This document shows, one piece after another, positions 1-10,200 of a stretch of DNA of 64,000 bases. The position numbers were made by a program, and so were the translations under genes. Origin of the DNA: Brachionus rotundiformis. Taxonomy: Eukaryota; Rotifera; Eurotatoria; Ploima; Brachionidae. The stretch covers positions 5,582,146-5,646,145 of the forward strand of contig JAESIW010000137.1 of NCBI GenBank assembly GCA_016802295.1. The letters run 5' to 3'. How positions within the stretch are numbered: position 1 is the stretch's first letter; each line of letters begins with the position of its first letter. A model generated the notes under the pieces. That model ran no database searches. It was not told where the DNA came from and saw only the letters and a list, made by a program, of their open reading frames with translations.

Positions 1-178
1 AGTTGCCGAAGCTCAACGTTTGGCAAAAATAGAACTTAAAGAACAAAATGATAAAAAAAAAGGCGGAAAGCGTAAAAATGGTGATTCAGATGATGAAAAG
101 TTGGATACAGAAGAATCGACTGGCATTAAAAGAAGAATGCAGAAAAAGAATAAAAATAATAAAAAGTTTAAAAAATAA
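1..178 (+). CDS. C-terminal tail of a lysine-rich protein (partial)
   Basis: The reading frame starting at base 2 is open from the window edge to TAA at 176-178, giving 58 residues. The visible part begins VAEAQRLAKIELKEQ and continues into alternating acidic and lysine/arginine runs, ending KKFKK. Such tails are common in nucleolar, ribosome-assembly and helicase proteins and probably act as nuclear or nucleolar targeting segments. No catalytic or family-defining motif lies in the window, so the gene cannot be named. The frame is coding-like because it has no stop over 174 bases and its composition differs from the AT-rich DNA that follows. The 5' part lies outside the window. Confidence 0.6.
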   Translation, partial: VAEAQRLAKIELKEQNDKKKGGKRKNGDSDDEKLDTEESTGIKRRMQKKNKNNKKFKK

Positions 179-296
179 TTTCCAATAAAAATTTTTGAAA
201 TAGTTATTTTTGTTTGTTACTAAAGCTTTAATGGATCTAATCAACCATTAAAATAGTTATTAGTTGTTCTCGTCTTTAATAATTGTAAAATTTAGA

Positions 297-509
297 ATGC
301 TATTAAGTTTGACACACTTTGCCAAGAAGGGTCGAACTCTTTTGGTCTTGGTTAAAAGTTCGGCATCCAATCATTCAATGCTGATGCTCAGAGATAAATC
401 TGTTGAAAAGTATGAATTCATTCGCTTTGATCCGATTATAGAACGCAATGTATTGTACAAAGAGGCTAAAAAACTAAGAACTATAGATAAATCTAAAGGT
501 GGCGAATAA
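297..509 (+). CDS. MRPL33: Mitochondrial ribosomal protein bL33m
   Basis: A 70-residue single-exon ORF matches the small mitochondrial large-subunit protein bL33m (human protein about 65 residues). The N-terminus MLLSLTHFAKKGRT resembles the FAKSKSK region of animal homologues, and the later stretch with Y-E-F-I-R-F-D-P and V-L-Y-x-E-x-K-K corresponds to the conserved H-Y-D-P and V-L-F-x-E-x-K-K segments. It sits in the mitochondrial 50S-like subunit near the E-site and is expected to be imported into the matrix. The frame is open a further 11 codons upstream, but only from a TTG. I chose the first ATG at 297, which follows a TTTAG that could be a splice or trans-splice acceptor. The gene converges on MOB1. 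Confidence 0.88.
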   Translation: MLLSLTHFAKKGRTLLVLVKSSASNHSMLMLRDKSVEKYEFIRFDPIIERNVLYKEAKKLRTIDKSKGGE

Positions 510-1226
510 ACTTAATCAATTTTATAATATTTTTTGTTTGGCTAATAAAAAAATTAATTATTTCGAATCTTAATCTAATTAAATTTAAACATTTTGAATT
601 TATTCCAGCTTCAGGATAAAATTATGTGGTTTAAAGATTAAACAAACTCTTCTTATTGTTTACTTTAAAAGTATTAAACAAATAATTGAAATATAATATT
701 AATTTTTTTTAAAAATTTTTCTAAGTTTTCGTACCTGTAAAATTTAGGATTTATCAAAAATGCTACTTAATTATAAATAAATAATAATCATATCTTAGTT
801 TTTATTTCTTTAATTAAAATAACTTTATTATTTTTTTTATTTTTGGTAAGACTTCTTCAAAATGATTTATTTACACACCTTTAAGTATTTATTTTGATTG
901 TGCTTTAATTTATTAAATTAACTTTACTAAAATATCATATCAAAAGTGTTTAATTAACGAAATGCTTCGTTCTAAAATCTATCAACTAATAACTTAAAAC
1001 GCCTTTTTTTGAAACTAAATTTAAAATTTCAGAATTTAATTTAAAGCTAAAATAATCTTTATTTTAATTTTAAAAGTAAGCGGTTATCAAATAATTATAA
1101 TAAAAAAAATTGTCATTTTATATTTTTTATACAAAAAAAAGAAAAATTGACTTCTAAAACTAAAGAGTAAAAAATGAATAAGTCTACTTAATTTTTTGAT
1201 TAATTGGAAGGTAAAATTGGAATGGG
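510..1226. other. AT-rich spacer between convergent genes
   Basis: This holds the 3' ends of the convergent bL33m and MOB1 genes. I see only A/T homopolymer-rich sequence with several AATAAA-like words and no coding or repeat structure. Confidence 0.6.
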
Positions 1227-1988
1227 TTATGCCTTTTCTTTGCCAGTTAATTTATCAATTAAGTCTTGTAAAGGAGCTAGTTCTTTTTTTTCTACTAAAT
1301 CGAATTCTTGGACAAAATAAATAAAATGCTTGAATGATGTATTTAGATGAGCCTCTTCTTGGAGTTGAATAACTTGGTTAAAATGTTCATAATAAATGTG
1401 AGCATAGACGCGGAATAACCGTTTTAGAATTGTCTTGGCAATACTTAAAAAATTTTTTGAAAATGGTACTCCAATCGCCGAAGGAAAAATGGAATCGCTT
1501 TCGATTTGTGATTGAATCCAGTTCATCAAATAATCAATATATCGAGGTGCTGAGCACTTAATTGGCTTTTTAATCACTTGACCATCAGCCCAGTGATATT
1601 CATACTTGGGTCCGGCAGACATAACGGGACAGGACTGTTCGGTGCAAAATTCAGTCAAAGTTCCATATAACATATTTATTTGATTAAAAAAATCCACGGC
1701 TTTAACCATTAGTTTTAATGAGAACTCTTATCAAAGTCAAATCTTACTGTTAACAGCGACCCACTCATTTATGTCTTCTCCTTCTGGTAACATGACGGCA
1801 AGTTTCAGGTTACCGCTGCCCAGTGTAGTAGAGGCATGCTTGACAAGATCGAAATTATGTGATTCGCCGCCTTCCGACACATTTTTCTTTGACTTGAATG
1901 TTTTGCTGGACTTGTTGCTTGGATATAAATGCTTAATTTAAACCAAACGCAAAATATGGCTTGATTATACTTACAATAGAAAGCTCAT
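1227..1988 (-). CDS. MOB1: MOB kinase activator 1 (three exons)
   Basis: Exons on the minus strand are 1988-1975 (14 nt, encoding MSFL plus 2 nt), 1917-1748 and 1699-1227. The introns (1974-1918 and 1747-1700) are both GT-AG and 57 and 48 bp long. Joined, they give 218 residues starting MSFLFNKSSKTFKSKKN, nearly co-linear with animal MOB1 (216 residues). The zinc-binding Cys pair (F-C-T-E-Q-S-C-P) and His pair (H-I-Y-Y-E-H-F) are present, as is the conserved W-A-D-G and A-K-T-I-L-K-R-L-F-R-V-Y-A-H-I core. MOB1 is the LATS/NDR kinase co-activator of the Hippo pathway, acting in the cytoplasm and at the cortex downstream of MST/Hippo. The tiny first coding exon would be missed by most ab initio predictors. 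Confidence 0.97.
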
Positions 1989-2856
1989 TTGAATCGGATG
2001 ATTTAAAAGTATGAATTTTTTGCCTAAAATGAGCAAACTGATTTTAAATTAATTTTATATTTTAGATTTTTAAGGTAATTTTTTTATGTTCAGTAAAATT
2101 ATTCTTTATGTTAATTGCAAAAATTTGTTAAATTTTAGAATGTTCGGTTTAATATAGTTTAATATATATATATATATATATCGACCATCTAGATTAAAAT
2201 GATTCGAAATCTAAATGATATTAATAATTTGTTGAGTGTATTTTTATTTAGTTTAATTTAAGGATCCAAAAGTTATCAAAACGCGATGAAAAAGTCATTT
2301 TTATCATTTAATTTTTTGCTATTTTAATAATTTAAATATTCTTTATTAAATAAGATTAGACTAAAAAATATCTAAATTCAATTCTTTAATAAAAAAGATC
2401 AAAGTTTCGTTAAGCAACTACAAATTTTGTATGGTAAGTTATCTAAGAAACTTAATAATGTTATTTTTTATAATGTAATAAAATTATTAATAATTCATAA
2501 GTACCATTTTTTTAAATAAGTTAGTGCCTACTTATCTTTAGACGAACTTAAGGTTTATTTGAAATTATTACCATCATTTTTAAGAAATAAACTTGAATTT
2601 AGTTTTAATCCATTATTGATGCCCAATAGTAGGCTATATCATAACAAGAAATTTAACTTTGCCATTGAAAATTTAAAATACTTAACATAGCACACATATT
2701 TATTCTAGATCTCTTACAGCTACAACTTGATTTTTAAACAAAAAACAAATAATTTTCTAATACAAAATTGAAAATTGGTTCTGATAGTTAATCCAGAACA
2801 AATTTCTTAAAATTTTCATTCACTAATTGAGGAATTTCAGATTTTGCTGACTTTAT
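1989..2856. other. AT-rich intergenic region upstream of MOB1
   Basis: No ORF or RNA gene is recognisable. The only clear local structure is a (TA)n run listed separately. Confidence 0.5.
2162..2181. repeat. (TA)n microsatellite
   Basis: An uninterrupted alternating A/T run of about 20 bases, about 170 bp upstream of the MOB1 start codon. Confidence 0.85.
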
Positions 2857-3047
2857 TACTAGAAAGCCCGGCGGATTAATTACAAAAGCTTCAAATTAAA
2901 ATATCTAAAGAATTAGAAAAAATTTAAGTATTAAAACTTGATTTTAAGTTTCTTTGAGTAGTTTTTGATAGCTTTATATCTTTGAGATAATATTCAAGTT
3001 TATATTTTTTAAAAAGGGGTTTTAAAAACTTTTCGGACTCTCTAGTG
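2857..3047. mobile_element. Short piggyBac-type MITE, copy 1
   Basis: A 191 bp segment begins TACTAGAAAGCCCGG and ends GGACTCTCTAGTG, an imperfect terminal inverted repeat. It is flanked on both sides by TTAT (2853-2856 and 3048-3051), a variant of the TTAA target duplicated by piggyBac transposases. A second copy at 20831-21036 shares the ends and parts of the interior (a G-rich AAAAGGGGT versus AAAATGGGT stretch before the right end) and has exact TTAA flanks. There is no coding capacity, so mobilisation would depend on a transposase elsewhere. Confidence 0.7.
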
Positions 3048-3834
3048 TTATTGTTCCTAGTTATTGGCTATGTTTTTTCTTGTAACTTAAATTATTTTAT
3101 GCTTTTATTATCATATTGCCCAGTAAATGATGGCAGACATATTGTTTGTGATTTTTTTCTGGATCTCAAATCGTTTCTGGCAATAAATCCAAACTGAAAT
3201 ATAACTCCAATCAAATATTTTATTTTAAAATTTAATCTCATATAAAATATAAAATAAGATTAAAAAAAATGATAAAAAGTCTTTCTGATAATTAAAATTT
3301 AGTAATCTGAATAAAATAAATCATCTAATATGTTTGAAATATTTTTAAAAATCCTTTACAAGTATCCAAACTAAAGATGGGTCTATTTTGTGGAATATTT
3401 TTATTAGAAATTATTTTCCACCCTTAGTTGCTTTTACATAACTTATTCTTAGATAATTTAGCTCTTTTTTTCTTTTTTCTATTCTTGAATATGTAATTTA
3501 AGAAAGATAGAGAAACGAGGAATTTAGTTAATTGAACATCTGTCAGATCACGCTAAGTTAAATAAGGTCCGCAAAAGGTGATAAAAATAATTATTAGGCT
3601 TTTTAATCACTTGGCTATTTATTGGCTATTTTTTTAAAAAATAATATTATTCTCAAAGTGTTAACTCGTTTCAAGGATAAGGGAATATCTTCAAATCAGA
3701 AGTGAATAAATAAATATCATGTTTAATCGATAAAGTGATTCTCCTTTGAAGTATTGTTCATCTGTAGTATAGTACTACTTTTATTCAAATTTTATTAAGA
3801 CTATATATTAATTGATTATGATAATAAATATTTT
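3048..3834. other. AT-rich intergenic DNA between two transposon relics
   Basis: I see no gene, tandem repeat or RNA-like structure between the piggyBac-type MITE and the SWIM-finger element. Confidence 0.45.
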
Positions 3835-4516
3835 GATCAGTATTCAATAAGTAACGATCAGTAAATTATTTAAAAATTATCAGTTTATTTCAATTATTCG
3901 ATCAGTGTTTTATTATTTCGACCTTATATTTTGTAAAGTATTTTAAAAAGAGATGTAAAAAATAAAAAACCAAATATAAAAAAATGGAATTCTAATCATT
4001 TAATAAAACTTTTGTTGCTTTATTAGGTCTTCCTCTTTCCCGTTTTAGACCAATTGGTATATCTTTTGCTGCTGCTGGTGGTATGGCATATTTTAATCTG
4101 ATTGAAAGTCCGACTAAATCTTTTCACATATATTGCTTGAAAAAGATTGGACAGGTGCATTTACCTTGTTTCCAATCGATTTACATATCATCTCCATTTG
4201 GTAAAGAGTTGACAAAAAGTGTTCCAACGCATTTCTTTCATATTTATAATTTCTTCTTCACTTGCCTTTGATTCTTCACCAGCTGGCGTTTAGTATTAAT
4301 TAGAAGTTTCAGTTTACACTTGAGGTAACTGTTTTATTACTTTTTGTCCAATTTCTTTAGTCTAATTGTTGGGTAGGTTATGTAATTTGAAAGTTGTGTT
4401 TTGTTCTTTATAGGTACTTATAAATTACTGATCAATTATTTATAATACCTATCATGTCAATTGAATACTGATTGAAAATGGTAAATTTTACTGATCTAAA
4501 TATTTAAAAACTGATC
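3835..4516 (-). mobile_element. Decayed MULE-like DNA transposon with subterminal GATCAGT repeats
   Basis: Four ATCAGT words lie at the left end on the plus strand (3835-3841, 3856-3862, 3879-3884, 3900-3906). Four occur at the right end in the opposite orientation, read as ACTGAT[CT] on the plus strand (4427-4433, 4467-4473, 4490-4496, 4510-4516). The longest matched word is ATCAGTATTCAAT, found left at 3836 and inverted on the right near 4462-4474. Between these arrays lies the SWIM zinc-finger coding relic described separately. Arrays of short subterminal repeats in inverted orientation are typical of transposase-binding sites in DNA transposons. The outer boundaries and target-site duplication could not be fixed by eye, so these limits are only those of the repeat arrays. 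Confidence 0.55.
3990..4310 (-). pseudogene. SWIM zinc-finger transposase remnant
   Basis: Read on the minus strand in one frame, this gives a stretch with W-K-Q-G-K-C-T-C-P-I-F-F-K-Q-Y-M, then a stop, then K-D-L-V-G-L-S-I-R-L-K-Y-A-I, and a basic tail K-R-E-R-G-R-P-N-K-A-T-K. This layout (C-x-C, about 10 residues, C-x-H, then a K-R-x-R-G-R-P-x-K-A tail) matches SWIM-type fingers in MULE-like transposases of invertebrates. Here the third ligand is replaced by TGA and the His by Asp, so the finger is dead. More stops occur upstream. This is a relic, not an expressed gene. Confidence 0.6.
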
Positions 4517-5131
4517 ATTTAAATACAAGCGTATTATTAATTGATTCGATATTCATCAAATAAAATAGATTTTATCATTCAAAAAAGAGAGGCTTTTTAA
4601 TCTTATAGACTCGTCTCAATAAGGATCTTTCCAAGCCTTAAAGAAAAGAAAAAGACTGTAGAATGATATTGTCTAATATTAAAATATATTTAACAAAAAA
4701 AAAAGAAAAAAGATTAAATTAAATCAGTGAATACTTAATGACTCGAATGAAACGGATGACTAATAAAGTATAGATAATTCTTTAAATTATGGTTTAATTA
4801 TGAAGATTCAGTCACCTAGATTTTAATATTTAACAAAATAATTAAAATTACATATTTTTAAGAGTTTTTGATTTGAAGCTGATCTAGTGTATCAATTGAA
4901 TCTTTTTTTTTTTATTTTATTTTCAATTTAAAAGTCTTCTTTAAAAAATCACCTTTAACAAGCAAATTTTAAAATTGCAATATCATTTTAATTTTTGACT
5001 AAACAATTTAATATAAAAGTATTGAATAATTGACATAGCATTTTTGAATACCTTTATGAATTTATTTATTCTTTAAATCTGGTGTATAAATATGAACATT
5101 AAATTAATTAAAGTAAAAATATTTTTTTAAA
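4517..5131. other. AT-rich spacer upstream of the cytochrome P450
   Basis: No coding or structural signal is visible apart from poly-A and poly-T runs. It should contain the P450 promoter, but I cannot place one. Confidence 0.45.
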
Positions 5132-7030
5132 ATGCTAAATTTTATCGATTCTAATTTTTGGTTAAAATTTACCATAATTACTTTTCCTACTTTGGTAACA
5201 TTTTACTTAATGTATACTATCAGAATAAAACAAAACAAAAAACTCTAACTGTAATTATTTTAGAAAAATTTGGAATTCTTATCAATTTTTCAAAAAAAGA
5301 GGTATCAAAACACCTGAATATAGATTCTTTTGGGGCAACAACTTGGAATTAACAAAAAATTCAGTAGTTTATTACTGTTCAATGATAAATTATCTTATTT
5401 TACTTTTATTAAGAACTATTCTGATGTAATAAGAAATTGGACTAAAAAATATGGAAAAACTTATGGCTATTATGAAGGTCATCAGCCTATTTTTGTTACT
5501 TCTGATCTAGACGTGATACAAGAAGTATTTCTAAAGCAATCGAGCAATTTCGCTGGAAGAAAAGTAAACATTCGTATTAATTTTAAGTAAATAATTAAAA
5601 AATTATTTTTTAAATAGAAACAAATTTTTACACGAAACGATAATGCACCTGATCACATGTTGTTTACAGCCAGCCGATCAAGATGGAAAATCATGCGAAA
5701 TATAATGAATCCAACATTCTCTTCTGCAAAATTAAAGGAACTTGGTCCTTTACTAATAAAATGCACTGACAGAATGACACAAACTATGGAAAACAATACC
5801 GAAATAGAAATCGATATCAGCGAGTTAGTTTTATAAGAATTTAAAGTTTTTGTAAAAATTTTGGTTGTCAGATTTTTTAAGAGATTTACCATGGACAGTA
5901 TATGGAACTGCGCTTTTGGAATTGATGTTGATATACAAAACAAAACCGAAAATAAATACTACGATCACTGTGAAGAAATGTTTTCCTTTTTAGCCAAACC
6001 GAAGTTTTTGGATTTTACATTAAGTTATTTACATGAATTTCATCCTTTTGTGGTTGAAGGTTTAGTTCTTTTGCAAAAAGCAATGTCAACTTTATATGAC
6101 TTTAGCAGAATAAATCCAACCTTATGGTTTGTTAGTCATATTTTTGAAATTGTTGAATTGAGAAAAAAGCAGAATTTAAGAAAAAAAGACTATTTACAGC
6201 TACTTTTGGATGTTGAGTCTGACTCCCAAGATAAAAATGTTGACGATTATATTGGGACTCGTTTGAATAAAAAGCTTACTTTGCTTGTAAAATTATCTTT
6301 TTTAAAGATTTTTTTCAAATTTAACTTTTATAGGAAATAAAAATGAACCTAATGCTTTTCATGTTCGCTGGTTATGAGACCACCAGTTCAACTTTGACTT
6401 ATGCAAGCTTTGTTTTGGCAAATAATTACCAAGAGCAACAAAAATTGTATCAGCTTATTCGATCTGAATTTAACTCAGAAAATGAGATAAATCCTGAAAG
6501 TGTTCAAAAGATCGAATATTTAGACTGGTTTATTAAAGAGGTTTTAAGGATGTACCCGATTGTTAATGCGTAATAATTAATAAATTAATAATTAGTTATT
6601 TATTTCGAAATTTTATTAATTATTAATTTTTAGAGCTGTTGGTCGTCGATGTACAAAATCAACTAATGTATTAGGAATAGACATTCCAGAGGATACAATT
6701 TTTTTGGTAGATGTAATGAGTCTGCATTTCGATGCTGAATTGTGGGGTCCTGTTGATCCCAATAAGTTTTATCCTGCAAGACACGAGACCAAAAGAAATC
6801 CCTTAGCTTTTATGGCTTTCGGTAATGGTCCACGTAATTGTATTGGTATGAAATTTGCCATGCTCGAACTTAAAATCGCTTTATGTAAGCTTTTACTTCA
6901 TGTTGAAATTTTTCCAACAGAAAATACTCCTGAAAAACTGGAACTTACAGAATATTTTGTAAGAAGACCTAAAGATGCATTCAAGATTTTATTAAACAAA
7001 AGAAGATCTGAAACTATATTTTCTAATTAA
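5132..7030 (+). CDS. Cytochrome P450 monooxygenase (seven exons, CYP3-clan-like)
   Basis: Exons 5132-5211, 5264-5363, 5414-5563, 5618-5823, 5872-6286, 6334-6569 and 6634-7030 are joined by GT-AG introns of 47-64 bp and encode 527 residues. Residues 1-30 include a hydrophobic ER signal anchor. Then come the proline-rich hinge region (K-T-P-E-Y-R-F-F-W-G-N), the I-helix A-G-Y-E-T-T at 329-334 (oxygen activation), the K-helix E-V-L-R at 386-389 and the heme loop F-G-N-G-P-R-N-C-I-G with the thiolate Cys near 465. All key residues are intact, so an active microsomal enzyme using NADPH-P450 reductase is likely. The N-terminal half and F-T-M-D-S-I-W-N-C-A-F-G segment resemble the CYP3 clan (xenobiotic or endogenous lipid hydroxylation). 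The substrate cannot be read from the sequence. It converges on the NO VEIN-like gene 209 bp away. Confidence 0.93.
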
Positions 7031-7239
7031 TTTGATATTTTTTTGTTTTTAATACTACAATTTGATAGATGTGTTATGATTATTAATATTTAAATTTTTT
7101 AACTTGATTAAAAATAAATAGTTATATAAATTGAAATCAAAATTTAAAAGTTAGTTTAACCATAATTTAGCAAAAATAAAAAGTATTTTTATGTAATTTG
7201 TCAATTAATATTTAATTTTTTATTCAAAAAAGCTAAAAA

Positions 7240-10200
7240 TTATATAACAATAAACAAATTAATTTCATGAGAATTTAACAAATCGGGAACATTTCGAACC
7301 ACCCTGAGTTTGACATTATTTGGATCTTCACTATTCACATTATAAAGTCGATATATTTCGAATTTAGCTGCATATTTTTCAGCGAACAAGATTTCCTTAA
7401 TGGAAATCGGAAAGTATTCCTGGTTCATTTTTGTTGTACTTTTGACTTCAATAAATCTCTCTGAATCGCCAAAGCCATCTTTCTCTGCTCCAAAATGTAT
7501 AATCTTAAAATCATAAGGCAAACCAGTTTCATATTCTTGGTTAACCCATTCAACTCTTATTTTCCCACTTAGAATTTCATTTCTAAATTTATGCTTAAGC
7601 ATTTCGTTGACCCATAGCTCACCTAATCGCCCAATTTTATGAATATATTCCAAGCCCTTTTTAGAAAAATTCGATCCAGGTATAACCATATCCATAGAGT
7701 TTATTTCGGGTCTAACCTTTCTTTCAAGCTCATTTAAACTCTTAATTGAAAAATTTTTTTTCATTTTCTCTTCTAGCTGATCTAAGTTATTATTTATATT
7801 TTGAATTTTTAAGTCACATATGGAATATTCTTGCTTTACAAGTGGTATGCTCATTTGATTGTTTGATAGTTCATTTAATTCCAGCATATTTTGTCTTGTT
7901 GATTTTCCACTAGTTGCTGGAAGTATATTGACGCTTAAATTTTTATTCCCATTTAAACTCCATGCTTCCACTCCATCTGGCAGAGACAATTTAATGCAAA
8001 AATCTTTTTCGATTTCTTTTCTATCTTCTGTCTTCAAGTTTATATCTGAAAATTGGTTCATTAACAAACTAAAATTGACAAGTTCTCTCTCTATTTTGTC
8101 ACTAATAAATCCTCGAGTAAGCCCCTTAATGAATCCCTTAATCACATCTTTTAAATTATTTGCACAGTCAGATCTTATATAAAAAATTGATGATTCAAGA
8201 TCCAAATAAGTTTTGTTCGATACATAAACAAATATTTTTGAATTTTTCTTAAATCTGCAGATATTTTCCAAATTTTTGGCTGAAAAAAAAGTCAAATTTG
8301 ATAATTTACGGCTGATAAAATCACCATGGGTTTTTATGTAATCTTTAAATTCTTCTCTATGGTAAATAAATGATTGAATAAAAGGTAATACTCGATTACA
8401 TATTAAACTTATTGCAGGATCTTGACTATGGCAAGTTGTCACATTTTCAATTTCTATGACCATCAAATTTGACAGTGTCTCTACTTTTAAAATATTCTTG
8501 TAGAAAAAAATCAATTTTTGTTCACCACAGTAATTAACTAGATTATTTTCCTTGTTTTCATTCTCAGGAATTTTTGAAATTAAAATTGGTATTTTGTTTA
8601 CCAATTTCTCAGCTATTTCAAAATCATTGTCTACTAGAACTGGATTTTGGCGTAAAGAGACCCATTTGTTTCTGAAACAGGGCAAAATATCATTTTCTTG
8701 GAATAATTTAATCAAATCAGTTTGGTCATCTTGTGCCAAAAATTCAAAAACTGCAAAAACATGAGTTAATGTTTGTTCATAATTAAATTCACTTTTGTTA
8801 GTAACAGATAACAAGCTTATGTGATTTAACAAATCTATATAGTCCGAAGTTTTAGGATTTAAATTGATATTAAAATCATTTATAAATATGCCCATTAATT
8901 TTTTCGACCGAGAATAAAATTTGTTTATAAAAATAGGGCTATTTTCATACTTGTACAAATCGAATATATTTGTTTTATCTAACCAAAATACTTTATCAAT
9001 AGAAACAAATTGTCCACTGACCACTTTTTCATCATCATCCTCCACCATGTCAGGAACAAAAACAAAATTTTTGTCTAATATTTCCTTTAAACTTAAGTTA
9101 TTTGTTAAACAGTTAATATAATTTGAAAAAAGGAGATAAATATTTTTCATCTGAGCATGACTTGCTTTAAAATTTGTTTGTTTTGTCCATTTTTTGAATT
9201 CAGCTAAAAAATCATCAATTTTAAATTCACACTTAAAGCCTAGTTGCTTTGAAAAATTTGATTTTTCACTTAAATTTATCACTGGATAAGGTATATAAGC
9301 TGAATAAATACTTAAAATAAGTTTCTCTTTTAAATAAATATTCCGAGGTTTCATTAGCTGAACTTTGCCATTTAACTCAACTGGGATCCATTCATTCTCC
9401 TTGAGTTTAAAGAAAAAATCTGAGTCTTCATAATCGTCTGATTCCAATCTGCATAAATCGAAATCAGCATCTATTTTAAACAAAGTTGATTTTTTAAAAT
9501 TGGCAAAATTCTGATCCCAAGTTTCATCAAGTATTTTGCACAAACAACCCAATTCTTCTATCAGACTGGAACTTAAATCGTCTGTTTTTTTTACCAAATT
9601 TAAATAAAAATCAATCACTTCACATTTATAGTCTTTTATCACTGAACCATCCCCGATTTCTAAGCGTTTCTCATCAAGAGTAAAAGATTCCATTAATCCA
9701 ACATTTAGTAAAAATTTTTTCCATTTAGCTTCATTATTTTTTTGTCCATCCGAGCACATTTTAAAGTATGTGTCATCAATAAAGGTCCAATCGTAGCTTG
9801 GTAGCATGTTTTTTAAATCAAAAAGGCCACCGTATGATTTAGTTAAAAAAATAGGACCTTCGCTTAATTTTCTGAAACCTTGATTTGTTTTAATTGGTAA
9901 ATGCTTGGCCAACACTTCAAAATTTAAGCTCATATTAGAATAGCTTTTATACAAAAATATCATGTATGATATAAAAACATCTTCAGATTTATCATTGCAT
10001 GGTTGAAGTAAATTTCGGATGATATGGTTTTCGACCATTTGATACATGTCCAAATTTTTTACTCCTAAATTTTTCAAAAATTGTCTTATTTGGTTATTTT
10101 TGCCAGTATCCATACAAAAAATTTCCTCTTGATTTAAAAAAGTTATATCATTTAACAATGGCTCAGGTATTTGAAGGTTATTTGATTCATTAAAAAATAC

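Noticed and set aside
4083..4271. 62-residue plus-strand ORF
   Set aside because: Antisense shadow of the SWIM-finger transposase relic, which reads sensibly only on the minus strand.
3780..4570. Whole region as one intact DNA transposon with defined termini
   Set aside because: No matching target-site duplication or perfect terminal repeat could be found by eye, so only the repeat arrays and the relic are claimed.
5158..5352. 64-residue ORF as a separate protein before the P450
   Set aside because: It reads through intron 1 in the wrong frame; the P450 exon pair 5132-5211 and 5264-5363 gives the expected signal anchor and hinge.
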